A stretch of 64,000 nt of DNA from Cognaticolwellia beringensis (lineage in GTDB: Bacteria; Pseudomonadota; Gammaproteobacteria; Enterobacterales; Alteromonadaceae), in the NCBI RefSeq assembly GCF_002076895.1, contig NZ_CP020465.1, positions 1,798,001 to 1,862,000 of the forward strand, in the 5' to 3' direction. This document shows, piece after piece, positions 26,049 through 34,602 of this stretch. The stretch's first letter is position 1. Each line of letters starts with the position of its first letter. Both the position numbers and the translations under genes were made by a program. Below the pieces are notes generated by a model. It worked only from the letters and a program-made list of their open reading frames with translations. It was not told the DNA's origin and made no database searches.

Positions 26049-26627
26049 ATGATTGAAATTATTCAACCAACACAATTTAAAACCGTGCCTTGGAAAAACG
26101 GCAAAGGCGAGACGGTCGAAATGGCAATAAATTCTGGCGGGACCTTAGATAATTTCAACTGGCGTTTGAGTATGGCTAGTGTGGTTGAAGACGGAGTTTT
26201 TTCTAATTTCACTGATTACACCCGTAACTTAATTTTAATTGACGGAGATGGTATTAATCTACAACACAATGACAGTAAAATTGATCGATTAACCAAACTA
26301 CTTGATTTTGCGACTTTTGATGGTGGTAACAAAACCGTTGGCAACTTACACAGTAATGAAATAACCGACTTTAATATTATTGCCCGTACTTCAGCCTTTA
26401 ATACCAAGCTAGATTGCCAGACGAGTGCGAAAAACCATCCGCTTAAAAATAGCGACTTATGTTTTATCTATAGTTTATTCAAAGATGCAGAACTTACCGT
26501 CAGCAACACACAGGAAACTCTCACCTTGCCTGCTCAGCATTTGGTAAAAATAACCGATTTAACACAAAACCATTCATCCATCACAGGCGAGCACCTGATT
26601 ATTGTTTATCTAAACCATTGCACATAG
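26049..26627 (+). CDS. HutD/Ves family protein
   Basis: A 192-aa cytoplasmic cupin of the HutD (Ves) family: KTVPWKNGKGETVEMAI near the N-terminus, WRLSMASVVEDGVFS (about 42-56), RNLILIDGDGI and FNIIARTSAF are all family hallmarks. HutD is linked to histidine utilisation in pseudomonads and to cold-induced Ves in enteric bacteria. No hut genes are present here, so the Ves-like, possibly cold-related, context is more likely. ATG 26049 is preceded by CGGAG; the longer frame begins at a non-ATG codon nine residues earlier. Confidence 0.88.
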   Translation: MIEIIQPTQFKTVPWKNGKGETVEMAINSGGTLDNFNWRLSMASVVEDGVFSNFTDYTRNLILIDGDGINLQHNDSKIDRLTKLLDFATFDGGNKTVGNLHSNEITDFNIIARTSAFNTKLDCQTSAKNHPLKNSDLCFIYSLFKDAELTVSNTQETLTLPAQHLVKITDLTQNHSSITGEHLIIVYLNHCT

Positions 26628-26830
26628 CGACATAATTGTCAGAAGGCGCGATGCGCTTTATATATCTTGTACTTAAGTCGCCCTATTTTGATAAAGCTTT
26701 TTTTCATCAATTATTAAGGTTATTAATCGCTATAAATACTCGTTTTAACTTTTAAATATGACTTTGTCTTCATGCTGTCGTAGGCTAGATGCACAACTAA
26801 AAAATCCCCCCTAACACTGAGAACATTGTG

Positions 26831-28354
26831 ATGACATTTCGACATTTTATAACCTTATCGGGCCTACTCTTATTGTTATCGCCCTTGGCAAATGCAGAAT
26901 TTGAGCGAAAAATTGCAATTGATGAAAGCAAAACCAGTAGTCATAGTACTAAAGTGAACGGCAAAAAATTTGATTACACGGCTACCACAGGCACACAACC
27001 CGTGTGGGACGAAGACGGCAACCCAATTGCTAGCCTTTTTTATACTTATTATCAACGTTCTAAAGTAAAAAATAACGCCGCGCGCCCTTTACTCATATCA
27101 TTTAATGGCGGTCCAGGTTCGGCTTCAGTTTGGATGCACATAGCTTATACAGGCCCTAAAGTACTTAATGTTGATAACGAAGGTTTTCCTCTGCAACCAT
27201 ACGGTGTAAAAACGAATGAATTCTCCATTTTAGACAGCGATGATATTGTATTTGTCAATCCTGTAAACACCGGTTATTCCCGCGTTTTACCGAATAAAGA
27301 AGGTGAAATGCCGTCAAAAGAAGAACAAAAGAAAATGTTCTTTGGTGTAAATGCTGACGTAAAATACTTGGCTGATTGGGTTAACACCTTTGTTACCCGC
27401 AATAACCGCTGGCAATCACCTAAATATCTTATCGGCGAAAGTTACGGCACTACTCGTGTTTCAGGTTTAGCGCTAGAATTACAATCTCGCCAATGGATGT
27501 ATCTAAACGGCGTTATTTTGGTGTCTCCAACCGATATTGGTATCAAACGTGACGGTCCAGTTAAAGCCGCTAATCGCTTACCTTATTTCGCGGCAACGGC
27601 TTGGTATCACCAAGCACTAACAAGTGATTTACAAAGCCAAGATTTATTAGATATATTACCTGAAATTGAACAATTCACCCTTGAGCAGTATCTACCAGCA
27701 CTTGCTAAAGGTGGCTTTATTGCAGAAGATGAAAAACAGCGTATTGCCAAACAAGTTGCCCGCTATTCCGGTTTATCGGTACAAGAAGTATTACGTAATA
27801 ATTTAGATATTGAAGCGTCTTATTTTTGGAAAGAAATACTCCGTAACCGTGAGCAAACCGTTGGCCGTTTAGATTCGCGTTATTTAGGCATCGATGAAAA
27901 GGTGACTGGCAGTCGCCCCGATTACAATGCCGAGCTAACTTCATGGTTACACAGTTTTACGCCTGCAATAAATTACTATTTGCGTGAAGAGCTTAATTAT
28001 AAAACTGATCTTAAATATAACATGTTCGGTAATGTGCACCCGTGGGATAGAACCAACAATAATACCGGTAAAAACTTACGTTTAGCCATGGCGCAAAACC
28101 CGTATTTAAACGTAATGATCCAATCTGGTTATTATGACGGTGCGACTAATTATTTTGATGCTAAATATACTTTGTCACAACTTGACCCAAGCGGAAAAAT
28201 GAAAGACAGACTTTCATTTAAAGGCTATAAAAGTGGCCACATGATGTATCTACGTTATCAAGATTTAGAAGCATCTAACCAAGATATTCGTGAGTTTATC
28301 AAAGCGACGTTACCGAATAGAACTACGCCGGCAAAATATCAAAGCAAACACTAA
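26831..28354 (+). CDS. exported S10 serine carboxypeptidase
   Basis: An S10 family serine carboxypeptidase, 507 aa, with a signal peptide (about 1-22, ending in NAE). Oxyanion motif FNGGPGSASVW (about residue 93), nucleophile motif GESYGTTR (Ser about 205), Asp in SGYYDGATNYFD and His in KSGHMMYLR are all present, so the catalytic triad is complete. It removes C-terminal residues from peptides at acidic pH. The ATG at 26831 directly follows a GTG that could also start. Downstream are a hairpin and then the tandem repeat array before the convergent M16 peptidase gene. Confidence 0.92.
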   Translation: MTFRHFITLSGLLLLLSPLANAEFERKIAIDESKTSSHSTKVNGKKFDYTATTGTQPVWDEDGNPIASLFYTYYQRSKVKNNAARPLLISFNGGPGSASVWMHIAYTGPKVLNVDNEGFPLQPYGVKTNEFSILDSDDIVFVNPVNTGYSRVLPNKEGEMPSKEEQKKMFFGVNADVKYLADWVNTFVTRNNRWQSPKYLIGESYGTTRVSGLALELQSRQWMYLNGVILVSPTDIGIKRDGPVKAANRLPYFAATAWYHQALTSDLQSQDLLDILPEIEQFTLEQYLPALAKGGFIAEDEKQRIAKQVARYSGLSVQEVLRNNLDIEASYFWKEILRNREQTVGRLDSRYLGIDEKVTGSRPDYNAELTSWLHSFTPAINYYLREELNYKTDLKYNMFGNVHPWDRTNNNTGKNLRLAMAQNPYLNVMIQSGYYDGATNYFDAKYTLSQLDPSGKMKDRLSFKGYKSGHMMYLRYQDLEASNQDIREFIKATLPNRTTPAKYQSKH

Positions 28355-28384
28355 TTTAAAACCTACTTTCGTACCTTAATAAAC

Positions 28385-28410
28385 GTTGTCAGTGCATATA
28401 CACTGACAAC
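28385..28410 (+). terminator. hairpin after the S10 peptidase gene
   Basis: GTTGTCAGTG and its exact complement CACTGACAAC around a six-base loop, 30 bases after the stop. The tail ATTATT is weak in T, so termination may be partial, leaving possible read-through into the repeat array. Confidence 0.5.
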
Positions 28411-28521
28411 ATTATTCACTACCCACCTGTCAAATAGTCCTAGTTTTACTCATTCTCTTCTCATTGACTTCTCATTGGCTCCTCCTTGTAAAAAAAAGCA
28501 ATAATTCACAGGGAGAAAATA

Positions 28522-28632
28522 ATGAGGACTGCAAGAGAGGAAACATCACAAATACAAACTACTTTTACTATTGAAGCACTGCTCATTGTAGATGTATTAA
28601 CTCATTCTCTTCTCATTGGCTCCTCCTTGTAA
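28522..28632 (+). CDS. possible 36-aa peptide, repeat unit 1
   Basis: ATG eight bases after AGGGAG; 36 codons and TAA. The N-terminal third is polar (MRTAREETSQIQ) and the C-terminal two thirds hydrophobic (IEALLIVDVL, then HSLLIGSSL), as in small membrane-active peptides. No homologue is known to me. Whether it is translated is unknown. Confidence 0.3.
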   Translation: MRTAREETSQIQTTFTIEALLIVDVLTHSLLIGSSL

Positions 28633-28661
28633 AAAAAGCAATAATTCACAGGGAGAAAATA

Positions 28662-28772
28662 ATGAGGACTGCAAGAGAGGAAACATCACAAATACAAACT
28701 ACTTTCACTATTGAAGCACTGCTCATTGTAGATGTATTAACTCATTCTCTTCTCATTGGCTCCTCCTTGTAA
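28662..28772 (+). CDS. possible 36-aa peptide, repeat unit 2
   Basis: The same peptide as in unit 1; the only base difference within the frame is a silent TTT to TTC change. Its ATG is 29 bases after the stop of the unit 1 frame. Confidence 0.3.
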   Translation: MRTAREETSQIQTTFTIEALLIVDVLTHSLLIGSSL

Positions 28773-29086
28773 AAAAAGTAATAATTCACAGGGAGAAAAT
28801 AATGAGGACTGCAAGAGGGGGGAAAATCACAAATACAAACTACTTTTACTATTGAAGCACTGCTCATTGTAGATGTATTAACTCATTCTCTTCTCATTGG
28901 CTCCTCTCTGTAAAAAAAAAGTAATAATTCACAGGGAAAAAATAATGAGGACTGCAAGAGGGGGAAAAATCACAAATACAAACTACTTTTACTATTGAAG
29001 CACTGCTCATTGTAGATGTATTAACTCATTCTCTTCTCATTGACGCCTCTCTGTAAAAAAAAGTAATAATTCACAGGGAGAAAATA

Positions 29087-29197
29087 ATGAGGACTGCAAG
29101 AGGGGGAAAATCACAAATACAAACTACTTTTACTATTGAAGCACTGCTCATTGTAGATGTATTAACTCATTCTCTTCTCATTGGCTCCTCCCTGTAA
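29087..29197 (+). CDS. possible 36-aa peptide, repeat unit 5
   Basis: Intact frame with REET replaced by RGGK and a silent TTG to CTG change at the last codon. Units 3, 4 and 6 carry a one-base longer purine tract that shifts the frame to stop after 17 codons, so only this and units 1, 2 and 7 are intact. Confidence 0.28.
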   Translation: MRTARGGKSQIQTTFTIEALLIVDVLTHSLLIGSSL

Positions 29198-29369
29198 AAA
29201 AAAGTAATAATTCACAGGGAGAAAATAATAAGGACTGCAAGAGGGGGGAAAATCACAAATACAAACTACTTTTACTATTGAAGCACTGCTCATTGTAGAT
29301 GTATTAACTCATTCTCTTCTCATTGGCTCCTCCTTGTAAAAAAAAGTAATAATTCACAGGGAGAAAATA

Positions 29370-29480
29370 ATGAGGACTGCAAGAGAGGAAACATCACAAA
29401 TACAAACTACTTTTACTATTGAAGCACTGCTCATTGTAGATGTATTAACTCATTCTCTTCTCATTGGCTCCTCTCTGTAA
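29370..29480 (+). CDS. possible 36-aa peptide, repeat unit 7
   Basis: Encodes the same residues as unit 1, with silent changes TCC to TCT and TTG to CTG at the penultimate and last codons. Confidence 0.3.
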   Translation: MRTAREETSQIQTTFTIEALLIVDVLTHSLLIGSSL

Positions 29481-29529
29481 AAAAAAGTAATAATTCACAG
29501 GGGAAAAATAACGAGGTCTGCAAGAGGGT

Positions 29530-29554
29530 AAAAAGGCCGCCAGTTGGCAGCCTT
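29530..29554 (-). terminator. terminator of the M16 peptidase gene
   Basis: On the minus strand AAGGC-TGCC stems around AACT close onto GGC-GGCCTT and are followed by TTTTT. It lies 19 bases after the M16 stop and marks the right edge of the repeat array. Confidence 0.85.
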
Positions 29555-29572
29555 GTGTTTCGTTGCTTTAAG

Positions 29573-32422
29573 CTAAATTTCGTAATTAATCACTTCGTAA
29601 CCTAATGCCTGTAATTGAGGTTTCAACGTTTTAGCATCGCCCACGACTACCATTAACATTTCACTCAGGTTTAAGTGCTTTTTCGCCAAGGCGTTAATTT
29701 CTGCTTTACTGATATTAGCCACAATGTCATTGCGTTCTTTGACAAAATCAGATGTTAAGTCATGCTCTAAAATTTGCGCTAAAAAGCCAAGTTTACGACT
29801 CGGCGTTTCATATTTCAAAGCATCTTTTTGATTGATCGCACTACGCATAAAGGCTAACTCTTCATCACTGATACCTTGCTCAGCATAGCGCTTAATTTCC
29901 TCAACAAACTCAACAATTGATTTGTCGGTTACGTCAGCACGAACTTCTGCACTGGCGGTATAAGTGCCAGAGAATTTATCACCATAAAAATACGAGCGCG
30001 CACCATAGGTATAGCCCTTATCTTCACGTAAGTTTAAGTTGATACGACTATTAAATGCTCCCCCTAATGGAAAATTCATTAAATAGGCACGATAGTATTC
30101 ACCTGTGACATCCTCGGTAAGTGAGCGCTTACCAATACGAATTGCAGATTGAGCTGCATTATCTTTATTAACTAAATAAATAACCCCGCGTTTAGCATTA
30201 GATTCAGGTAAGTTTAATGTTAACGCTTTGCCTTCGCCAGTCAGTGATTTAAATATACTCAGTGACTTTAACACACTGCTCTTGTCTAGATCCGACACCA
30301 GTATTATTTCACTGCCTTTAGCTTTAACTTGCTGCTGATACAGCGCTTTAATATCGCTTAACTCAATACTAGCCAATGAAGCTTCTGAACCGCCGCTCGG
30401 GGTTGCTGCAATATTATCTGCATGCAGTAATTGGCGATAAGCATTAGACGCTAAATATCCGGCATTTTTCTTACCATTAATAGCCCCTTGAATCGCATTA
30501 TTTTTATTGCGGTCAAATTCATTAGGCAAAAATGCTGGTGCGGTTAGTTTTTCATAAACTAGAGCAAGCGTGGCATCAATATGCTTAGTTAGCGCGTTTA
30601 TATTAATCGCTAAATAGCTATTACTAGCTGAAATTCCAACCGAAGCACCTAACTTTTGCAGTGCTTTACTCATGTCTTCAGCACTACGTTTAGTGGTTGA
30701 CTCATTAAGCATTGCCGCTAAAAGTGCCGCGGTTCCGGCTTTGTCTTTATCCTCAAAGTAATGTCCTGCAGGGATTTTAATCAATATTGAAGTAGTTGGC
30801 GTTTCGCTACTTTGCGTTGCCAAAACTTTAATACCATTTGTAAAAGTTTCTCGCCACATTTGTGGAACATCAACCGCTTTATTCGCACCAGCAATCGGCA
30901 TTAGACTACGGTCAAAATTATCTTTCGCTTTGCGAACTCGCAGGTCTGTGTCAGAAGTAACAGCTAGCTCTGGAATAACACGCGCGGCAGGTGTAAAGTT
31001 GTCTTGCGCAGCGACCAGTGCTTTTTGCCCTTTCGGCACAATGCTCATGATCACACCATGTTTATTTTTAATGTATTTTTTATAAACACGCATAACATCA
31101 GCTTTGGTAACATTGGCATAACGGGCAATGTCTTGCTCAATATAATTTGGATTCCCTTTAAAGGTTTCATTAGCCGCTAATTGGCTTACTTTACCCGCCA
31201 CACTTTGCAAACCAAACACAAAATTTGCTTCCATTTCAGCTTTTGCTTTAATTAAGTCGTCGTCTTCAACACCACGAGTCTCAAACTCTAATAAGCTGTC
31301 ACGAATTACTTTTTCCATATCCGCTAAGGTTTTACCTGAAGCTGGATGTGGTAAAGCTAACATATTGAAAGTACAAGCAAGCTCTGCACATGGATGACTT
31401 ACAGAAGCTTGCACAGCTAATTGGTTTTTCACTAAATTTTTATAAAGTAATGAGGTTTTTCCGCCCCCCAAAATACTCGATAATAAATCAAGCGCTGCTT
31501 CGTCTTTATGCCTAACACTAACCGTTGGGTACGACATATACACCAAAGGTAAGTGCACATTATCTTCCATAGAAATATAGCGATCAGCCTCAATAATAAA
31601 GCTAGGCTTTATCGGCATCTTTACTTCAGGACCACGAGGAATGCTACCAAAATATTTATTCACCATAGCTAAGGTTTCATCAACATTAAGGTCACCACCT
31701 ATGGTTAACGTGGCATTGTTAGGGCCATACCAACGCAAGAAAAAGGCCTTTAAGTCGTTAACATTCACACGATTTAAATCGTCAATATAACCTATAGTTT
31801 GCCAAGAATAAGGGTGCCCTAGCGGATACATAGCTTCAGAAACTCGCTCACGTAATAGCCCGTAAGGTCTATTTTCGTAACTTTGGCCACGCTCATTTTT
31901 TACCGTTTCACGTTGTATTTCAAACTTCTCTTGAGTAACGGCATCTACTAAAAAACCCATTCGGTCGGCTTCAAGCCACAACATTTTTTCAAGTTGGTTG
32001 GCGGGTACGGTTTGAAAATAATTAGTGCGATCACTGTTAGTAGTACCATTCATGGTACCGCCTGATTCAGTCACAATTTTAAAGTGTTCGTCGTCTGCAA
32101 CATTTTCTGAACCTTGAAACATCATATGTTCAAAAAAATGTGCAAAACCCGACTTGCCAATTTCTTCTCGTCCAGACCCAACATGATAAGTCATATCAAC
32201 GTGTACAAGGGGATCAGACCGGTCTTGATGAAGTATTAAGGTTAAACCATTATCAAGTACATATTTTTGATAAGGAATAACTGTTTGCCCTGCTTTTGCA
32301 GTAACGCTTTCAACAAAACTTACCCCAGCGATTGCATCTGTAGGTTTTATCTCTTCTGATTTTATAGTGTTTTCACATGCCGTTAAGCAGGCCAATAACA
32401 CCGGTATCATCCATTTATTCAA
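29573..32422 (-). CDS. M16 family metallopeptidase, lipoprotein
   Basis: A 949-aa pitrilysin-type peptidase anchored as a lipoprotein (signal with lipobox LTAC, Cys16). The inverted zinc motif HFFEH is at residues 95-99, with the third ligand Glu in ETVKNERG about 75 residues later, so the first half is the active one. The second half (about residues 510-949) repeats the fold without the motif and carries the RxxxY-type segment YTYGARSYFYG. Such two-domain periplasmic M16 peptidases degrade small peptides up to about 30 residues long. It is convergent with the S10 gene across the repeat array. Confidence 0.92.
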   Translation of the reverse strand: MNKWMIPVLLACLTACENTIKSEEIKPTDAIAGVSFVESVTAKAGQTVIPYQKYVLDNGLTLILHQDRSDPLVHVDMTYHVGSGREEIGKSGFAHFFEHMMFQGSENVADDEHFKIVTESGGTMNGTTNSDRTNYFQTVPANQLEKMLWLEADRMGFLVDAVTQEKFEIQRETVKNERGQSYENRPYGLLRERVSEAMYPLGHPYSWQTIGYIDDLNRVNVNDLKAFFLRWYGPNNATLTIGGDLNVDETLAMVNKYFGSIPRGPEVKMPIKPSFIIEADRYISMEDNVHLPLVYMSYPTVSVRHKDEAALDLLSSILGGGKTSLLYKNLVKNQLAVQASVSHPCAELACTFNMLALPHPASGKTLADMEKVIRDSLLEFETRGVEDDDLIKAKAEMEANFVFGLQSVAGKVSQLAANETFKGNPNYIEQDIARYANVTKADVMRVYKKYIKNKHGVIMSIVPKGQKALVAAQDNFTPAARVIPELAVTSDTDLRVRKAKDNFDRSLMPIAGANKAVDVPQMWRETFTNGIKVLATQSSETPTTSILIKIPAGHYFEDKDKAGTAALLAAMLNESTTKRSAEDMSKALQKLGASVGISASNSYLAININALTKHIDATLALVYEKLTAPAFLPNEFDRNKNNAIQGAINGKKNAGYLASNAYRQLLHADNIAATPSGGSEASLASIELSDIKALYQQQVKAKGSEIILVSDLDKSSVLKSLSIFKSLTGEGKALTLNLPESNAKRGVIYLVNKDNAAQSAIRIGKRSLTEDVTGEYYRAYLMNFPLGGAFNSRINLNLREDKGYTYGARSYFYGDKFSGTYTASAEVRADVTDKSIVEFVEEIKRYAEQGISDEELAFMRSAINQKDALKYETPSRKLGFLAQILEHDLTSDFVKERNDIVANISKAEINALAKKHLNLSEMLMVVVGDAKTLKPQLQALGYEVINYEI

Positions 32423-32792
32423 AATCTTCCCCTTTATTTTTCACGATTATATTTAGCTGATCTAATACTAACTAAATAAGCTATAAGTACAATAGCTTAG
32501 CTTGATTAATCTATTAAGAATGTAGTGACTACAAAGAACAATACCTAGCGCCTTCAACTTTACTCATGCCAAGCTATGTCTCTTTTAATGCTCAGACTAT
32601 GTAGTTCAACAGCTTTAATTTATATGAATCTTTATGACTCCATACCAAGATAAAAGTGCTAATAGTTTTCTTCACGCAACAACTATAATCATAAATAAGC
32701 CTGATTTGTTAATCATAACTTTATAAAAATATGTGTTACGCTCGATAAAATAACTATAAATAAAACAGCGATTATTCACTTGGAGCAAAAAG
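32423..32792. other. 370-base divergent intergenic region
   Basis: Lies between the leftward M16 gene and the rightward HDOD gene and must hold both promoters. It is AT-rich; I see no small ORF, no strong hairpin and no operator I can defend. Confidence 0.4.
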
Positions 32793-34253
32793 ATGACTGA
32801 CACACCGCAGGTATCAATTCAGCATTGGGTTGATATCATCGCAAAAAGTGAATTACCTGCTATCACTTCAACAGCGAGAATGCTGGATAAATTCAATAAT
32901 GATGACAAGTCTTCTTTACCTAAATTAAGTAAGGCTATCTTGCACGATCAGGCACTTGCATCTTGCTTATTAAAAGTAGCTAACAGCGTTCAACATCTCA
33001 GTATTAATAAAGTTAACACGGTATCTCGAGCTTCAGTAGTACTCGGTATACGCGCAGTTAAAAACATCTGCCTAACATCTAAACTGGTTGAAGGCTTGCT
33101 AGCAAATAAAGAACTTAACCCCGATGTATACCATCAATTAACTCAGTCAATGGCCAGTTCATTTTATGCCGGATTATTAGCGAAAATGATGGCACCACAG
33201 TATGCAGAAGACACGCAAGAAGAGCTGTATTTAGCGGCGATGCTTTATCGTATTGGTGAAACTGCATTTTGGATTGTCGGTGGTGAGTCGGCCGAAAAAT
33301 TAATATCACATGAAGATATGACTACTGAAAGTTTTCGACAAAAATGCCAAAGTGAAATTGGCTGTGATTTTCCCCAATTGAGTATAGAACTTGTAAAAAC
33401 CTGGAGCTTGAGTGATTTACTCCTAAAAGCAATGGACCAGCCGAAAAGCAGAACCATTGAAATTCAAATAATATATTTTGCCGACAAATTGAGTAATACC
33501 ATCGCAAACCCTACTGGCAGTGCAGAGGAATTTCAGCAACTTTTAGCTGATATTGCAAAATTAACCGGTTTAAACGTTCGGCAATTAGTGCTAAAAATCG
33601 AACATCTGCGCGAAAGAGCAAATAAATTATTAACCTCTTATGGCGCATCGGCATTAATAAAGCATATTAACCCCTTGCCAAAAGTAAGTGACTTTAAAGG
33701 TAACAAGTTTCAAGTTTTAAAACCTAACCCGCACAAAGACAGCGATATACTCAGTGCTTATATACAGCTCAATAAATTGCTAAAAACCTCAAACGACCTA
33801 ACCGAATTTATTCGCTTAGCACTAAAATCTATGGCAAAGATTTTTGCTTTTGAACATTGTAGCTTTTTTCTAGTTATTGATGATAAAAAGGCGATAAAGT
33901 CTCGTTTTACTTACGATATCGCGAGTCAGTTAATTGAGAAAAACGTGAAATTTTCTCTTTCTCGCAGCAATAATGTTTTTAGTTATGCCATGGATAACAA
34001 CCAAGCAATATTGATCAAAGACCGACAGGAAAAACAGTGGTATCAATATATTACTGGAGAAATAGCCGAATTCATCGTCGAAGGCTCGGTATTAATTTGC
34101 CCTTTAAAAGTTGGGCAAACACCGATTGGGGTTATTACCGCACAGATCTTTCATAGTGATAAGGAAATTCCGCTTATTGATTTTGATCACTGCGCTGCAT
34201 TAGTCGAACATTTAAACTTATGCTTAACGATGCTTTCGCATAAAAATAAGTAA
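32793..34253 (+). CDS. HDOD and GAF domain signalling protein
   Basis: A 486-aa cytoplasmic protein. The HDOD domain occupies about residues 10-215 (ELPAITSTARMLDKFN, then AILHDQALASCLLKVANS and RASVVLGIRAVKNICLTSKL); HD phosphohydrolase catalytic residues are absent, as is usual for HDOD. A GAF-like domain follows (about 325-480: EFIRLALKSMAKIFAFEHCSFFLVI ... VLICPLKVGQTPIGVITAQ). HDOD proteins act as scaffolds in two-component or c-di-GMP signalling. GGAG precedes the start codon by eight bases. No kinase or cyclase is adjacent, so its partner is elsewhere. Confidence 0.9.
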   Translation: MTDTPQVSIQHWVDIIAKSELPAITSTARMLDKFNNDDKSSLPKLSKAILHDQALASCLLKVANSVQHLSINKVNTVSRASVVLGIRAVKNICLTSKLVEGLLANKELNPDVYHQLTQSMASSFYAGLLAKMMAPQYAEDTQEELYLAAMLYRIGETAFWIVGGESAEKLISHEDMTTESFRQKCQSEIGCDFPQLSIELVKTWSLSDLLLKAMDQPKSRTIEIQIIYFADKLSNTIANPTGSAEEFQQLLADIAKLTGLNVRQLVLKIEHLRERANKLLTSYGASALIKHINPLPKVSDFKGNKFQVLKPNPHKDSDILSAYIQLNKLLKTSNDLTEFIRLALKSMAKIFAFEHCSFFLVIDDKKAIKSRFTYDIASQLIEKNVKFSLSRSNNVFSYAMDNNQAILIKDRQEKQWYQYITGEIAEFIVEGSVLICPLKVGQTPIGVITAQIFHSDKEIPLIDFDHCAALVEHLNLCLTMLSHKNK

Positions 34254-34381
34254 ATAACATAGTGCAGTCCTCAATGCCCAGCTAAACATTAAGACAGCCA
34301 CTCTGTAATATAATTACAAATTTTAAAATCAAATATAAAGCCAAGCTATTCGCGTGAGTATTTAATAACAATATTTTAGGC

Positions 34382-34415
34382 AAAAAAAAGAGCCGAATAA
34401 ATAAATTATCGACTC
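34382..34415 (-). terminator. intrinsic terminator of small RNA copy 2
   Basis: On the minus strand a 7-bp stem GAGTCGA / TCGGCTC (one T-G wobble) with a 12-base AT-rich loop, then eight T. The stem sequence differs from that of copy 1, so only the function of the terminator is conserved, not its sequence. Confidence 0.88.
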
Positions 34416-34475
34416 AAAAGCTATATGGGGAAGCTTAAAATACAAATTATCACAACAAGCGTTCAATTTGGGAAC
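34382..34475 (-). ncRNA. candidate small RNA, copy 2 of a two-member family
   Basis: Predicted transcript of about 94 nt on the minus strand in the 547-base gap between the HDOD gene and polA. Relative to the copy at 17790-17877 it shares the promoter, a 5' hairpin GTTC / GAAC, the core TGTTGT...TAATTT and AGCTTCCCC, here in an AAGCT / AGCTT stem with a C-rich loop, and a terminator (GAGTCGA / TCGGCTC and eight T). It lies downstream of polA in the same direction, the position of spf (Spot 42) in enterics, but the sequence is not Spot 42 as I know it. Target pairing by the CUUCCCC segment is inference. Confidence 0.75.
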
Positions 34476-34481
34476 AAGGTC

Positions 34482-34511
34482 ATTATAGAGTAACAACTCT
34501 AAGAGTGTAAA
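34482..34511 (-). promoter_or_regulatory. promoter of small RNA copy 2, with spacer dyad
   Basis: Minus-strand -10 TATAAT (34487-34482) and -35 TTTACA (34511-34506) at 18-base spacing. The 16-bp dyad TAGAGT-TGTT-ACTCTA fills 34501-34486 and runs into the -10, as in copy 1. Its arms differ from copy 1 at one position on each side (C to T, G to A), so the symmetry is kept: the mark of a conserved protein-binding site. Confidence 0.75.
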
Positions 34512-34602
34512 GTTAATTTTGTAACTTTTTTACATTATTTGGTAAATTTATAACATGACTGTATATTTACAAATGCAATAGCACTAAATACCTTAAGAAA
34601 TA

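Larger units (their letters stand above)
28449..29528 (+). repeat. tandem array of seven ~141-bp units plus a partial eighth
   Basis: Unit starts are 28449, 28601, 28741, 28882, 29025, 29166, 29308 and 29449; unit lengths are 152, 140, 141, 143, 141, 142 and 141, and the last is cut at about 80 bases. Differences are few: an 11-bp duplication in unit 1, A-tract length after the stop codon, and a purine stretch that reads either GAGAGGAAACATC or G-rich. Each unit has a Shine-Dalgarno-like AGGGAG followed by ATG (ATA in unit 6, ACG in unit 8), and its SD lies in the right arm of a hairpin (CTCCCTGT / ACAGGGAG in unit 6). The array sits between convergent peptidase genes. The near identity implies recent amplification; the true copy number could differ from the assembly. 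Confidence 0.95.

Noticed and set aside
28449..29528. CRISPR array
   Set aside because: Units are ~141 bp and identical throughout with no spacers; no cas genes.
28449..29528. Minus-strand 26-codon frame in each repeat unit
   Set aside because: It has a weaker ribosome binding site, and the hairpin variants keep pairing only on the plus strand; the plus-strand frame is favoured, though a minus-strand RNA cannot be excluded.
34382..34475. Spot 42 (spf) RNA
   Set aside because: Position fits, but none of the Spot 42 sequence or its GC-rich terminator is seen, and a homologous copy lies elsewhere.
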